Both the position numbers and the translations under genes were made by a program. The notes under the pieces are model-generated. The model ran no database searches, was not told where the DNA came from, and was given only the letters and a program-made list of their open reading frames with translations. 64,000 nucleotides of DNA from Antitrichia curtipendula (taxonomy: Eukaryota; Streptophyta; Bryopsida; Hypnales; Leucodontaceae). The first letter of the stretch is position 1. Every line of letters starts with the position of its first letter. The DNA lies in assembly GCA_951230915.1 (NCBI GenBank), contig OX579635.1, positions 37,820,001 through 37,884,000 of the forward strand. The letters are read 5' to 3'. Below, piece after piece: positions 1 through 20,640 of this stretch.

Positions 1-137
1 TTTGAGATTTCAAGCCTTCAATCAAAAGTTATGGACAAAAATCAGAGAGTATGTTTGATAATGTCACAGAAAATGTCCATTTCCACTTCTTTCTGTTTTT
101 TGTCCGTAACTTTTGATTGAAGGCTTGAAATCTCAAA
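1..137. repeat. foldback (long inverted repeat) element, copy 1
   Basis: Positions 1-41 and 97-137 are reverse complements over 41 bases with one mismatch, around a loop of about 55 bases. The right arm continues into sequence seen again at 240-330, 60.1-60.4 kb and 61.85-62.1 kb (variants of 'acttttgattggaga' followed by 'gatttttggagatgaaa'). The left arm is cut by the window edge, so the full element is probably longer. No coding potential is seen. Confidence 0.75.
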
Positions 138-530
138 CGGATTTTTGAAGGTGAAATTTGGTTTGATTTTACAACTTTACTTAGTTCAAATTATTTTGAA
201 AAATGTTCATTTACTAGGACAAAATTGTCTTTAAAGTTTTTAAACTTCAATTCAACCCCTCTGAAATTTATTCATAACTTTTGATTGGAGACTTGAAATT
301 GCAAACAGATTTTTGGAGATGAAAGATAATTTGATTAAGCAGATTTTTTTAGTCCGAATTCTTTAAGAAAAAGTTGTTTTTCTATTCCTAAATGGCTTTT
401 GAAGTCTGCTGACTTTGAAAAATACCGAATTGTGAATGATTTAGTTGTTGTTTTTAAATCACATTATTTATAGAATACTAACCATGCTGATTTGAACTTT
501 TTTCAAATCAAAAAATTACTTGAAATTCTT
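138..530. repeat. relic sequence related to the foldback family
   Basis: AT-rich sequence. Around 270-330 it repeats the arm motif of the foldback family ('cataacttttgattggag' then 'gatttttggagatgaaa'), so part of it is a second, diverged arm. The rest has no recognisable gene or site. Confidence 0.4.
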
Positions 531-787
531 GAAAGTCAAAATTAACAAAAAAGTGTTGATTTTTTTGTTGATTTGTTGTTGATTTAGAGTTGCAGTATCC
601 AAATCAACCAAATTTTTTGTTGATTTCGGCAGTTTTTACCAAAATCAACAAAAAATTATTCAAATGGACGATACAATATCAAAATCAACACTTTTGTGTT
701 GATGTTTTGTTGATTTGGTCACTGTTTTTCTACTAGTGTTATAGTCATTGTAGACAAGCCGTTTATACCCTTGTTTTCTTGTAGTGT
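531..787. mobile_element. CACTA-type transposon 3' ends (fragmentary)
   Basis: The stretch is packed with 'tgttgattt' and its complement 'aaatcaaca' in both orientations, as in CACTA subterminal repeats. It ends at about 739 in 'tttttctactagtg' (complement CACTAGTAGAAAAA). A second end of the same class, 'gttttcttgtagtg' (complement CACTACAAGAAAAC), lies at 773-786. These match the classic CACTA/EnSpm terminal consensus. No matching 5' end was found, so this is a fragment or two overlapping ends; no transposase is visible. Confidence 0.45.
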
Positions 788-1479
788 AGAGGTGTAGTTC
801 TTTGAGACTCTAGCTCCTTTTGTTTGTCTATAACTTCAAAATTGTAGCTAATCTCTTCATGAGCCTTAGCATTCTGGAATCCTTGTCTTCTTAGCTTTCC
901 AACGATATATAACATTCCCTATTTGGACAAGGGATTCCTCCCAGAACCCCTACTTCCAAATCCCACACCTAGAGTTTGTGAATAGGACATTGCCAACTTT
1001 AAGGAGTCATATCTTTTGACTCACAACTTAGATCCTTGCGTTCTTTAAATCCACAGGCACTTGCTCTCACCAACTTTTCAAATATGTGTGGTACACCATC
1101 TGCTTCATCCCAAATAGAGTGCTAAGATACCCTATCTGTTTGGGACTCTTTATTTTCATTCACCTAATTTCTTGCAGAGCTTTGGAAGTCACCCCAAGGT
1201 TCCCCTTGCTCACTAAGGAGTCATAGGCATGCCTTGTAGTGAAGATTATAACAAGGTAATAATTTGTAGCCCACCTTTTCATCCCTTTTCTTAATGTAAA
1301 TGTACCTTCTAGTAAATTTTGAATCAAATCGTACCGTACTATAATTTTTATTCTAAAGGATTTATCATAAAATATATTGTAAGGCTACATTTTAACTTCA
1401 ATGTACTTTCCAAATCCCATGCATCTAAGGCTATAATTCATACCCCACCTTTTCATCCCTTCACATTTTAACCATATAA
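788..1479. other. intergenic, no gene seen
   Basis: Mixed-composition sequence with no convincing exon. The phrase 'cccaccttttcatccctt' occurs twice (about 1270 and 1445), showing a short internal duplication. Nothing else is supportable. Confidence 0.4.
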
Positions 1480-1615
1480 GGATGTTGAGGCCCCAAAGTG
1501 TTCAATGGACAACTTTCCAAATTATTGCAAACATGAAGAATGCATCTATTGGTCCAAAAATGAAATCATTTTTAGCAAGGTACTAAGATGATAGGTCTCG
1601 TCCTTTCAAGAGTAA
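1480..1615. mobile_element. degenerate small TTAA-family MITE
   Basis: The order 'aggatgttgag', 'caatggacaac', 'gaatgcatctattggtcc' follows the minus-orientation copies at 12905-13061 and 31213-31351 ('ggatgacttcattg' then 'gcacctattggtcc'). The ends are too decayed to place exactly. Confidence 0.45.
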
Positions 1616-1739
1616 AAAAAGAAATTGCCCTTCAAAACATATTGTGCCTTTTGTACTAAGTACGAAACAAATTACCATAAAATGTCCCATTAGGTTACAT
1701 TCTAACAGCAAAAAAAAACTTTTAGTCTACTTTAGAAGA

Positions 1740-2083
1740 ACCATAAAGCATTTGGGTTCTAAAAGCGTCTTTTAACACATAGATACATTTTGCTTTCGCA
1801 TTATATATAAGATGTACATACAATAGATGTACATATAATGTACACACAATAGATATACATGTAATGTACACACAATAGATGTACATATGATATACATATA
1901 GCGTACATTCAAGGAGGAGCAATGCATTTCAACTTCATAAATTCATACCTAATTCGACAAAGTCCAAAAAAATATGAAACCACTTTGGAATTCCAGTTTG
2001 TCTTTTTAGGAGAATTTCCTGAATTCTAATCTCCCAAATTAATTATCAGCTCTTAAATGGGCGCTTTATGGACCGCCAACCTT
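1740..2083. mobile_element. TA-type MITE remnant upstream of the GH2 gene
   Basis: This region shares its order of motifs with the MITE at 23072-23375: 'ggttctaaaagcg' near the left, 'gcatttcaacttcat' and 'cgacaaagtccaaaaaa' in the middle, and 'cagctcttaaatgggcgct' followed by 'gccaacctta' at the right. It is interrupted by the tandem repeat at 1811-1910. The right end lies about 450 bp upstream of the GH2 start codon; the left end is not clear. Confidence 0.5.
1811..1910. repeat. degenerate minisatellite, about 28-bp unit
   Basis: Three to four imperfect copies of a unit containing 'acaatagatgtacat' and 'aatgtac' follow one another. It lies inside the MITE remnant at 1740-2083. Confidence 0.7.
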
Positions 2084-2535
2084 ATCCATTCTTCGCCTGC
2101 GCCATGTGGAAAAATAATGACACATGGCAGACCTTCAAGCGTCCTCCCTGGAAAAGCCTTGGCATTCATCATCTCCACACACCTCCTTGCGGTCGGTCCT
2201 TTCACCCTTCAGAACTCCCTGTAGATCCCAGCAACAACCCCAGAGTTTCAGAATCTTTGTGGGAACAAGATCAATCTGATTTTGCAGCACCGTCGTTTGC
2301 TCATTCAAATCTGGTCATTCAGGAAATAGAAAAATAAACTACAGTGTGGTGTGTCCAGTCTTGAGAGTCGTTGTCTCTCCCATTCTTGAGAATTCGAGGT
2401 CCAAGGTTTGAAATCAGTTTGATGTATTCGGAAGCTCGTTCCAATCAAATCATAGCTCGAATTCTCCTTTGAAATTGACTGTGAATTAGGTCGAATTGGA
2501 TTGACTGGTTAGATTGGTAGCTCGGTTGGGGTTCT
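2084..2535 (+). promoter_or_regulatory. putative promoter and 5' leader of the GH2 gene
   Basis: This is the unique, less AT-rich interval between the upstream MITE and the GH2 start codon. No clear TATA box is seen. A TAG in the GH2 frame at 2518-2520 lies five codons before the start, so 2536 is the first in-frame ATG unless an upstream intron exists. An open frame from 2068 to 2337 could act as an upstream ORF if transcribed; there is no sign that it encodes a conserved protein. Confidence 0.4.
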
Positions 2536-12014
<9,479 letters not shown>

Positions 12015-12880
12015 ATGCCATGTCTCTGCTCCTCACTAGATTCTTGTCCCTGTAATCTACCCAATGTGAGGGAAGGCTAATTCATTGATGCTCTTTCACA
12101 TTACCTTCAGCCAAGGTCTATGAGTCTTTTTTTCCATTTCTGAGTGCATGCTTGTTTCCGTCTGATGCTCCTCTCGTACATGCTACTTTTTTTCATGCAA
12201 TTGCAGTTCTTTTTCAAGTTATTTGGATACACTTCAAAGTCAAAAGTCATGCGAAACTGATTAGTGACCATAAACTGAAGATGAAATTAACATTTACTCT
12301 GTAAGGATGCTGTGGCAGAGTAGTCCGATGCATGTCAGAGAATCGTTTTATGTAAGAACCCTTCTACTGTGGAAGCACCCGAAACCGTCAAAATAAGGAA
12401 TTCAGCATACTTAGAGGCACCATTTCAAAAAATTAATATTTTTGTGGTGTTAAGCGAGAGAAAATCATAAATTTAAAATAATAATAAAAAGATTTTTCGG
12501 ACTTGGCATGTATTTTCTATGAATTTTCAAAGTTGCAGTCCCCTAGACCACTGGAACCGTCCTGTAGGTGGACCTAAATCTGAATTCTGACAAATTCAGC
12601 ACTTATCCAATCACAGTGAAGAGAGGAGAAAACTTTATGACACATGTCAAAGACCATTCAATGGAAGTCTAGGGATGGTTTAATGTCCATCTAGGAACAA
12701 AGATTAGGTACATGGACGCTATTGGGTGTTTCTACCTTATATAAGAAGTGCATGTGTTCATTCTTGGAATTTTGTGTGAAAAGGGGAGGTCTTGCATGGT
12801 AGTTTGATCTTCAATGAGTGCTTTTGGGATTTTTTAAGCAAATGAATCACATTGTACCAAAAAGGATGATTTTTATAGTG
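12015..12880. other. GH2 3' flank, no further gene seen
   Basis: Begins with the presumed 3' untranslated region, though no canonical AATAAA stands out as the poly(A) signal. At 12702-12742 there is 'acatggacgctattgggtg' followed by 'ttctacctta', resembling the arm of the hairpin at 22814-22954 and of TA-type MITEs, so the distal part is probably repeat-derived. Confidence 0.4.
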
Positions 12881-12904
12881 ACCAACCCATCCTTGCAGGG
12901 TTAA

Positions 12905-13061
12905 CTTGTGAAGGATGTTGAAGCTAGAAAGTAGTTGATGGATGACTTCATTGTTCGTTGTAGAAATAAAAAATGCACCTATTGGACCAATAATCAAAGT
13001 AGTTTTGGTCAAAGTAGTTTTGGTGACTACCTTGGTCATGAGGGGTTGCGTCTTTTAAGGG
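12905..13061. mobile_element. small TTAA-family MITE (minus orientation)
   Basis: TTAA at 12901-12904 on the left; the right flank is a mutated TTGA at 13062-13065. The ends read inward as CTTGTGAAGGATG and CCCTTAAAAGACG. The interior 'ggatgacttcattgttc', 'tgcacctattggaccaata' and 'gactaccttggtcatg' is shared with copies at 29597, 29754, 31213, 31356 and 41060. A short internal duplication ('tcaaagtagttttgg' twice) is seen. Confidence 0.7.
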
Positions 13062-13075
13062 TTGAGGGAATATTG

Positions 13076-13256
13076 TGAAATGTAGCCCCCTTCCTAATTG
13101 AGCAACAATGTACATCTTCTACTTTAGAGTTGTTGTTCTTTTCTTATTCATGTGGCAAAAAACTTCATAATACAATTGTGATTTATTATTAATTTCAATT
13201 TTGGAATAAAGAGAAAGTCTACATTGTGATGCAAGTAGGTGTACTTACCTTACATA
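13076..13256. mobile_element. MITE related to the intron 17 element
   Basis: Left end 'ttcctaattgagcaacaatg' and right end (complement 'cctacttgcatcacaatg') are inverted. The interior shares 'cttattcatgtg' and 'ggaataaag' with 10801-11027. It abuts the TTAA MITE ending at 13061. Edges are approximate. Confidence 0.5.
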
Positions 13257-14540
13257 GTTTCTATATTTACATGCACAATCTATGTATTTTTGGTGTGCGT
13301 CACACCTTGTATCCTAAACCCTTAAAACAAATGGATTTTGAAGAATCTTTTTATCTTCAAAAATGGATCAAACATTTGATATTTTAATGAGTCTTGCAAT
13401 CTAATCCACTTGACCTAATCAATCCATGGTCTTCAATCTTTTTATCATCTCTACCCATAGAGAGAGAAATGTAGCAATGGTATCAGCAATGGTTTGAATG
13501 TTAAAAACTTATGTAGGCAAATGAAAGTGAAACATGTATTAGAAGCAATAGTAGTATGTTGGGTTCCATCAATCTCAAGAATTCATTTCTTATATGTAGT
13601 AAAATTGTGACATATGGATATTTAGCATTCTACAATTGATATACATAGATTTTTAAATAGTAATCAAATAGAAGATTGTACTAAAGAAAGAGATGCACAA
13701 AAGTAACACATATTTATTTACATATATATACTTGTTATTCACCATTTGTTCACGTAAGCCTTTAGATTGAACGTATTATTTTTTAATTAATTCTCATTTT
13801 CTATAATTCTTTTGAAATACCAACTACATTACATTTTATATACTAGTAGTTGTGAGCACTGAGAATTCACTCAAATCTAGATTAGAAAGAAAGACTAGAA
13901 GGTCAAAGGAACAACCAGAGACTCTTAATTTTATGTGAAAAAGGATACTAGTCAACATGAAATTCATGAGGAATAAAAGTTCCAATCAATGTTTGGAGAG
14001 AATTGCTAGTTAGTTTAATGTTAGCCGACAGAAATGGGAAAAAAATTGGTTGTAGTTAGAAAATCTACAAATTTTTTAATTAGAGTAAAAAATAGAAAAA
14101 AAAAACTTGTACTTGAAAAAATAGTTCATTATGGGAATTAAGGAAAATAGGTGGTCAAACTCAAAAAATATCCCAAGCATTGGTCTAACTGGCCATATTA
14201 TTCTTTTAGGTAGTGCTAATGAAAAGAAAAACTTCATCGCAAAGAAGGAGAAACAACCAAGTTCAAGCAAAGAGTCATTATAGACAAATAGGATTTGAGA
14301 ACAAAGAGCTTGTAAAAAATAAGTACCAAATTTTATTTACTTTGTTCAGAAATAGCAATGTTGAAAATTTTCAACAAATTTCACTTGAAAGTGACACATG
14401 ATTCTTCAAAAGTAGCAAAACTTTGTCTTATTCATGTATCTAGGAATTGTTTGTTTTGTATCAAGGGTGGGATCATATAAATGATTGACTATCATCTAAA
14501 AGGAAAGAGGCTTTGCTTGACCAATAGTTAAGTGATAAAA
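13257..14540. other. AT-rich intergenic sequence, nothing recognised
   Basis: Low-complexity AT-rich DNA with only short open frames on either strand. No motif, splice-consistent exon chain or terminal repeat was identified. Confidence 0.4.
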
Positions 14541-15300
14541 GCTGAGTAATTAAGCTATTGACGATCAAGTTTCCATTCAATCTCATACCTTCTTCTACTT
14601 AACAATTTTTAAAGGATGTAAACTATGTTGTTGTTTTCTAACTTTTTTTCTTAGAATTTCAATTCAAATCTTCAATGTAAAAAAATAATAACTCAAAATC
14701 TACAAGGCAAAATTTTAAGATAAGAAGATCCAAAGTCAAATAATCTAGTCACAAAATGTCTCAAAATCTTATTTTCTTCAATTTAAACGCAAATATCTTG
14801 CAATTTACGTGGTAAAAGTCTTTGAAATTTCTTCCAATCATTTTTATACTAGTCTTGTGCAAGACCTTATGGTTAAATTTTATTTTTTTTAAATTGTATA
14901 GTTTTTTGTTCATTGTAGTAGATATGACATTTTTGTGTGATTTTTTTATGAAATAAAGGCCTTGGTTTTACAATACGCTCTATTCTAGTTATCAATCAAT
15001 TTCAACATTCTAGGGCATTTGCAACCTTGCGTGCTAAAATTGACATGTTATATTTTCACTTCTATATCGGATTTTGGATTTTTTCACTCATTTTTTTAAG
15101 AATAGGTAAACAAGAAAACTTCTAGAGTTTTAGGAAATCTTATTTTTATAAAGATCCAGTGGTTGAGAAAAAAAGTTATGCATTTTTTTGTTTCAGGTCC
15201 CAAGTCATATAACTAGAGTGCAACATCATTTTGCTTTTAAAATTTGCTTACTTCTTCCTAACACGAGTCTTTAATCAAATATAAAATCCCCAAATCTTCC
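14541..15300. repeat. decayed copy of the 0.8-1 kb TTAA family
   Basis: The run 'cttcttctacttaacaatt', 'gaaatttcttcca', 'actagtcttgtgcaagacc' parallels 34845-35110 inside the element at 34325-35234. The later run with 'aaagatccagtgg' parallels 43370. Terminal TTAA ends were not located. Confidence 0.45.
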
Positions 15301-15492
15301 TTGCAAACAAAATTTGAATTATGGGGCTCAAAAGTCCAACAAAGTCACATTGTCTATAGCCTAGGCAATCTAGAAGAAAAAAATGACTTTACTTTGCAAG
15401 CTTTGTTCTCGCATATACATTTTTTTCAGACCCCAAATTTTTATATGTGAATTTTTGTAATAGACAAGAATAAGATCCTATACAATTAAGTT

Positions 15493-15739
15493 AGCCATTG
15501 CGGACACAAATGGGAGCAAAACTATTGTGGACAAAATTATATTAGTTGTGTACATTTCATAACTTGAATGTGCGTATAGTACACTAATATAATTAGAATT
15601 TGAAAAGTCTAGGTAGTTCAGGTAGTTCGGTGATCATTTTGCTAAACTCCGCATGTACATTTAAGAACTTGAATATACACCACTAGCTAATATAACTTTG
15701 TCCACAATGGGCTTGCTACCATTTGTCTCTCCAATGGGC
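15493..15739. mobile_element. MITE with inverted arms of about 100 bp
   Basis: The left arm from CCATTGCGGACACAAATGG is complementary to the right arm ending CCATTTGTCTCTCCAATGG. Pairing continues through 'attgtggacaaaattatat' against 'atataactttgtccacaat' and beyond. The element is mostly two arms around a short centre, so a transcript would form a long hairpin. No clear target duplication. Confidence 0.65.
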
Positions 15740-16089
15740 TCATCTATCTTAGTCCTTGAGGTTACATATTGTGGAACTGGAGCTTACAAAAAGACTTATA
15801 ATTTTGGATACCAATGACATCCAGCTAGGGACCTTTGATAAATATAATAATCTTGCCCGCATTTTGCAGTGGATAATTTTGGAATTCTTAACCTTCAAAA
15901 AATAATTTGGGATCTCAATTTTTTTCAAATTTGATAATTTATGGAATATATTAATTAAGTTCATGTATTTCCCCCTCAGTGAAAAAAGATGCAATGAAGG
16001 GTGCAGTTCTCCTTGTCCATGCCATACATATGACATAAACCATGACTATGAAAAGAAATTTAGTTTTAAATATCATTAGATGTTTTGGG

Positions 16090-16325
16090 GGGGCACTAAA
16101 GGGCCATTTCAGGTCCATTCCCCATGCTATCACTAGTCAATATCGGCCATAATAAAATACAATAAAAAATCATTAAAATTTTATTTAAAATTATTTAAAA
16201 TTAATCTAATTAAAATTTATTTATTATTATTATTTGACATGGCAATCACTTTGCCACATCAACATGTTGCTATAGCTGAATTTCCATAGTTTGAAAACTT
16301 GGGGGAATTTATAGCCCTTTAGACT
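16090..16325. mobile_element. MITE of the 'gggaactc...agccc' family, copy 1
   Basis: Starts near 'gggccatttcaggtccattcc', has the marker 'gacatggcaatcactttgcc' and ends near 'gggggaatttatagccct'. The same order appears at about 22260-22375, 26528-26775 and 31540-31770. Edges are approximate. Confidence 0.5.
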
Positions 16326-16965
16326 AGTTGAATTTCATCTAGTATTTTTGCTGCATTAATTCCTAATGGACCATAGCACATTTCTGGCATAAATTGTCAA
16401 AATTGTCATTCTTTACTTCTTTAGTTCAGTAAAAATAAATTAATAAAAAAATTCTTTTGAAGTTCAACCATACAACTTTGTACTAGACCACTATGGGAAT
16501 ATGTAGAAAAAAATTCAAAAATGTTTGACCATACCAATTGAAAGATTGTAGAATTTGAAATTAGAAAAAAAAGTGTTTTTTTCAACCCTCCCCAACAAGG
16601 TCAACAGATTTCAACTCCTTGGAGAGTGAGATTTTTGTTCTATGCTTGGGTTGTTGTTTTTGATAGTTGCATCCTATATTATATGTGTTACATACTTGCC
16701 ACAATTCAAAGGTACATGCGGAGTTTAGCAAAAAGATTCCCAAATTGCCAGAACTACCTAGACTTTTTAGGTAGCATAACTTTTGATCCAAGCACCCTAT
16801 CAGAAAAAAGAATTTAAAAAATCAATATTCTCACCTCTAGAGGAGGTACATGTCTACACCTTGCGTGTCAAAATTTCAAAAAGATCCGTTGAAAAATTAC
16901 AATACAAAAAATTTCAATTGTTTGTTACACAACTACTTGGGGCTTGGGAGGTTTTTTAATGAATA

Positions 16966-17308
16966 AGGTAACAGGTCCAAAAATGGCCCACCTAAAAACT
17001 GAAACTGAATTTTGGGAGGCGAAGCTTCTTGATATAGTTTTTAGTAAATTTTCCTTGAAAGACAAGTGGAGTTGGCATCTAACCCAAGTGGTTTCATATT
17101 TTTTGGAGCTTTGTGGAATTAGTTATAAAATGTTGAAGTTGAAATGGCATAGGGCTCTAAAATCGCCCACCTCCTAAAATGTACATTGTTTGTACATTCC
17201 TGAAGGCTATGAAAAAGCAACATGTATACACAATGTACATTTGATGAGGTGGACGATTTTTGAGCCTGTATGATTTTCAAGCATGTGTGATTTTCGAGCC
17301 TGTTACCT
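16966..17308. mobile_element. TA-flanked MITE, AGGTAACAGG family, copy 1
   Basis: 343 bp, flanked by TA at 16964-16965 and 17309-17310. Ends read inward as AGGTAACAGGTCCAAAAA and AGGTAACAGGCTCGAAAA. Close relative of 30035-30360, sharing 'aactgaattttggga' and 'catctaac'. TA duplication suggests mobilisation by a Tc1/mariner-type transposase; none is encoded here. Confidence 0.8.
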
Positions 17309-17311
17309 TAA

Positions 17312-17959
17312 CCCCTAAATGCCCAAGGTCTATTTTGAGCATCTTAAAATTTGCTCTAAATTGAACAAAATGTCAACATTTTGATAAGTTGTATCTATTT
17401 TTTTGGAATTGTAACCGTACAAATTCAAACTAGACATGTTAGAGATCTCATAGGAAAAGAAAACACAACAATATCACATATGGAGTGAAAGATTATAATG
17501 TTTGACCATGAGGGTGTTAAAACTGCAAAAGTGATGTGAAGTCTTTCAATCCTCTTTTCACAAGTCAAATCTAAAAAGTTGGTGACCAAAAAACTATGAG
17601 GTTAAAGGGCCTAACATGCACAACCCCATTCAATTCATGGCTTCTCAAAAATCTCTTTTACAATATTTTTGAATGAATTTTGAAAGTGATTTTTTCTCCA
17701 AGATCTAGTGTATTTGAGGCTCATTTTCAAGAACTCTCAACACTATGAGAAGTCAAAATTGCAATGGGTACCCTTGCACAAAATCTTGAATAGAAAAATC
17801 ACTATAATTTATTTTCGAGATTGTATTTTTGATGCTAAAACTAGACTTCAAGAAGAACTTTTCAAAAATATAAAATACTAAAAATAGCAACTTTGTTAAG
17901 TTTTATTTAACTTCAAAGTTTTGCAAACACCAGATTTGGGTGCTTTGGGCATTTAGGGG
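17312..17959. mobile_element. TTAA-flanked element, CCCCTAAATGCCCA ends
   Basis: Flanked by TTAA at 17308-17311 and 17960-17963. Both termini read inward as CCCCTAAATGCCCA, a perfect 14-base inverted repeat. 648 bp, non-coding, homologous throughout to 24455-25088 ('tttgctctaaattgaacaaa', 'ctccaagatctagtgta', 'cttgcacaaaatcttgaat'). TTAA plus C-rich ends is the piggyBac-type signature. Its left TTAA overlaps the last base of the neighbouring TA-type MITE. Confidence 0.85.
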
Positions 17960-17963
17960 TTAA

Positions 17964-18950
17964 AACGACCTGATTTTTGAGGAAAATGTGATCCTTGTTA
18001 CTCGGCAACTGTTTTTTAGATTTGGATTGGTTACTTAGGCCTTGTGTTTTTTTGTAGGTAAGGTACGCAAATAATTAGGTGAAATTTTCACAGTACATGA
18101 CATCTACAAGATGATTGCCCAGAAAGCCATGTCCCTAAAAAACCCACCTAGCACTGTCATTCCACTGCTTGAAGGATAGGGAATGACCACGTCTTAGCCG
18201 CCTGCTAAAACCATGACTGTAAGTTCTGATGGACAATACTTTCGTGCAGCGAGATTTACGTGTTGTTGACGCAGATCTGTGGAACTGACTTTATTTCAGA
18301 GCTGGTATCAGTTCAAAACGGAACAATTTCAGAGGGTCCGGATCACTCCTCAAAACCGAGATCATACCCAAATCAATCCTGTTAGGCTCCCCAATTGCGT
18401 TGTTGGAGTTGTACTAACGTGAACGCACCCCATAACCGATCAAATAAGCAATTCTGGACATGATCTGGAGTAGTGCAAGGCAAAGCAAATATCTTCGGAA
18501 GGTGCATTTATAGAAATGATGGGGATTGCCAAAAAAAAGTGGTAATTTTATTGCTTGAATTGAAATTACTATGAATTTGAGAGGCAAAAAAAGTGCTCCG
18601 GACACATAGCTATTGTCTAGACTCTTTCAATTCCGATCATTCAAGAACTACTTTTTCGCTCATTGCTTCCTACTTTCTTGCTCACTGCTTTGGAACATGT
18701 GTCATGAACTTAATAGTCCAAGCCTTGAAAAGGAGGAGAAAAAACCACATTCCAAGCTTCAGTTGGAAATTTGTTCTAGCCTTGGTTGGAAATACTACCC
18801 CCTATTGGTTGTTGATGGGGTGTTGGTTAGTAGTAGGTGCCTTCACCTTAAGAGTAATTTTTTTTGACGTATTATTTGTAGACTAGGTAATGTAAAAAGA
18901 AAAGCCTCGTTAATATTCATGAGACATAACATGATGAATTGATGAGCCAT
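17964..18950. other. intergenic; weak LTR-like primer-binding motif
   Basis: Around 18000-18450 the sequence is less AT-rich than its surroundings and has 'tggtatcagttc' at 18303, similar to the initiator-methionine tRNA primer site of plant LTR retrotransposons. No long terminal repeats or gag-pol frames are visible, so a retroelement cannot be claimed. Confidence 0.25.
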
Positions 18951-18959
18951 GCATATACA

Positions 18960-19180
18960 ACCTTGGCTCAATGGCTTTTGGATCTTGGGTCATGAGTTCA
19001 AACCCAGATGTTGGTGGGGTGTTCTACCCCATTGTGGTGGTCATAACCCTAGTCATAACCTTGTCATCATATGAGGATCCAAGAATTTCTTGGGTGGGGG
19101 AATGAACATGTCAATTCTTTGTAGGACCTACCTCATGACATTCACAGTCTAAGTGTATGAGGCTTAATTGATCCATTCCC
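18960..19180 (+). mobile_element. possible tRNA-derived SINE remnant
   Basis: 'tggctcaatggc' at 18964 resembles a pol III A box, and 'gagttcaaaccc' at 18994 matches the B box. Their spacing is about 13 bases shorter than in a normal tRNA and no cloverleaf closes, so this is not a tRNA gene. No terminal A/T tract or target duplication was found. Confidence 0.3.
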
Positions 19181-20039
19181 AACAAATGCTTCATTCATGG
19201 TGGTCTTTCAAACCAAAGTTAACTGCATTCCTTTGTCTAAATCCATGTGGCTTAATTAAATGCTTCATTATTGGTCGTATTTTAAATCAGAGTTAGCCTT
19301 CTTTATTTCTTCATGAACCATGGAAGAGGCAAAGGATGTCATTTCTTATTATGAGGCTTTGCTTTCATATTACCGGACATAACTTCAATGTAGGATAGTT
19401 GGATCTTGGTTAAGTATGCTCAAAGCAATGGTCTAGTAAAAAAGGAACTATAATGCCAAAGCAAACACATTGTTGTGCTTTAGTACACACTACAACTACG
19501 ATAATTGATGGTATTTTTTAATAGATATTTTTACTTTTTTTATATATGTTTATACATATGTTGAGCTTTAATTAAATAAACTTATTCAAATGATGAGACC
19601 TTTAGTTATTTGATTTGTTAGGTTTAATCTAATTAATAAGTTATTTTTAGATCCACATTATGAAAAAGATTATAAATTTTCTCATCCAATGAGAGACAAT
19701 CATCTATCTTGAAATGGACCTCTATTGAAATTATGGGTAAGGTATGTATACCCATAATCAACTATGAAAGCTTAAAATAAGACTCCTTCATTTGGACTAA
19801 AGAGTATCATTTTTGTATATATTGATTACATAAAACATACACAATCAAAACATGAAAGTCTATGAGAGCCTATATTTTATTTTTATTTTTTAATACACTA
19901 GGAGATACCATTTTAAAAATTCATATCTTATTCATACAATGTCCAATGCTAAAGTGTCTTTAATCTCATTTTAGTTTCCAATAAGATCAAATAAAATTGA
20001 TTTATAAATAACAATAATAACTATGATCAATTTTAATTA

Positions 20040-20640
20040 TTGACAATTATAGGTGCACATACTATAGTAAGGTCCACTTCACACTATCACCATCCAAGTC
20101 AAGAGGCCGTGGAATTGAGTGGCCAAACTTTGTTGAAAGTCCAAAGAAATGAGCAATAAATAGGCAATAAAATATGAGAATTAGAGCCTTTGGCCAGCCA
20201 TAGTGTGAAGCCTCTAAAGACCAAATCCAAAGTCCAAACACTTGGCAATAATCTCCCACAGCCTCTCAATTGGGACAGTCTTAGTGTAAAGCCTCCAAAG
20301 GCCAAGCCCAAAGTCCCAACTCTTAACAATAAACTTTCAGCTACCAATCTAATAATTGAGATATTGTCATAAGTTGACAACTTCTTGGCCTTAGTTTGGG
20401 TCTCCAATTCTAGCCGACCTAAACTTCCTTTGAAAGTCCATTGCCATGTAGACAATTTATTGCCACGTAGATAGTTGGAGGGTGATGGCCTTTGGACTTG
20501 TGCCTTCTAGTGTGAAGGGTCAAGAGGCCAAACTCTTAGTTTCTTGAAATTTGATTGGTGGAAACCCACAACTTCTCAACCTTTGGCCATAGTATTAAGT
20601 GTCCCTAAAAATGAGGTCGTACAAGCTATAGTGCAAGAGT
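20040..20640. repeat. composite repeat with internal tandem copies
   Basis: 20201-20281 and 20282-20362 are two diverged direct copies ('tagtgt(g/a)aagcct...ccaaagtcc(c)aa'). A second small pair, 'attgccatgtagacaa' and 'attgccacgtagatag', follows near 20440. The phrases 'tagtgtgaag' and 'tttggcc' recur across the block, suggesting one decayed element; its ends are not defined. Confidence 0.45.

Noticed and set aside
18295..18320. LTR retrotransposon primer-binding site
   Set aside because: The match to the initiator tRNA-Met site is partial, a similar word at about 13476 shows it can occur by chance, and no LTR pair or coding domains were found.
18960..19010. Intact tRNA gene
   Set aside because: A and B box words are present but too close together, and no acceptor or anticodon stems can be formed.
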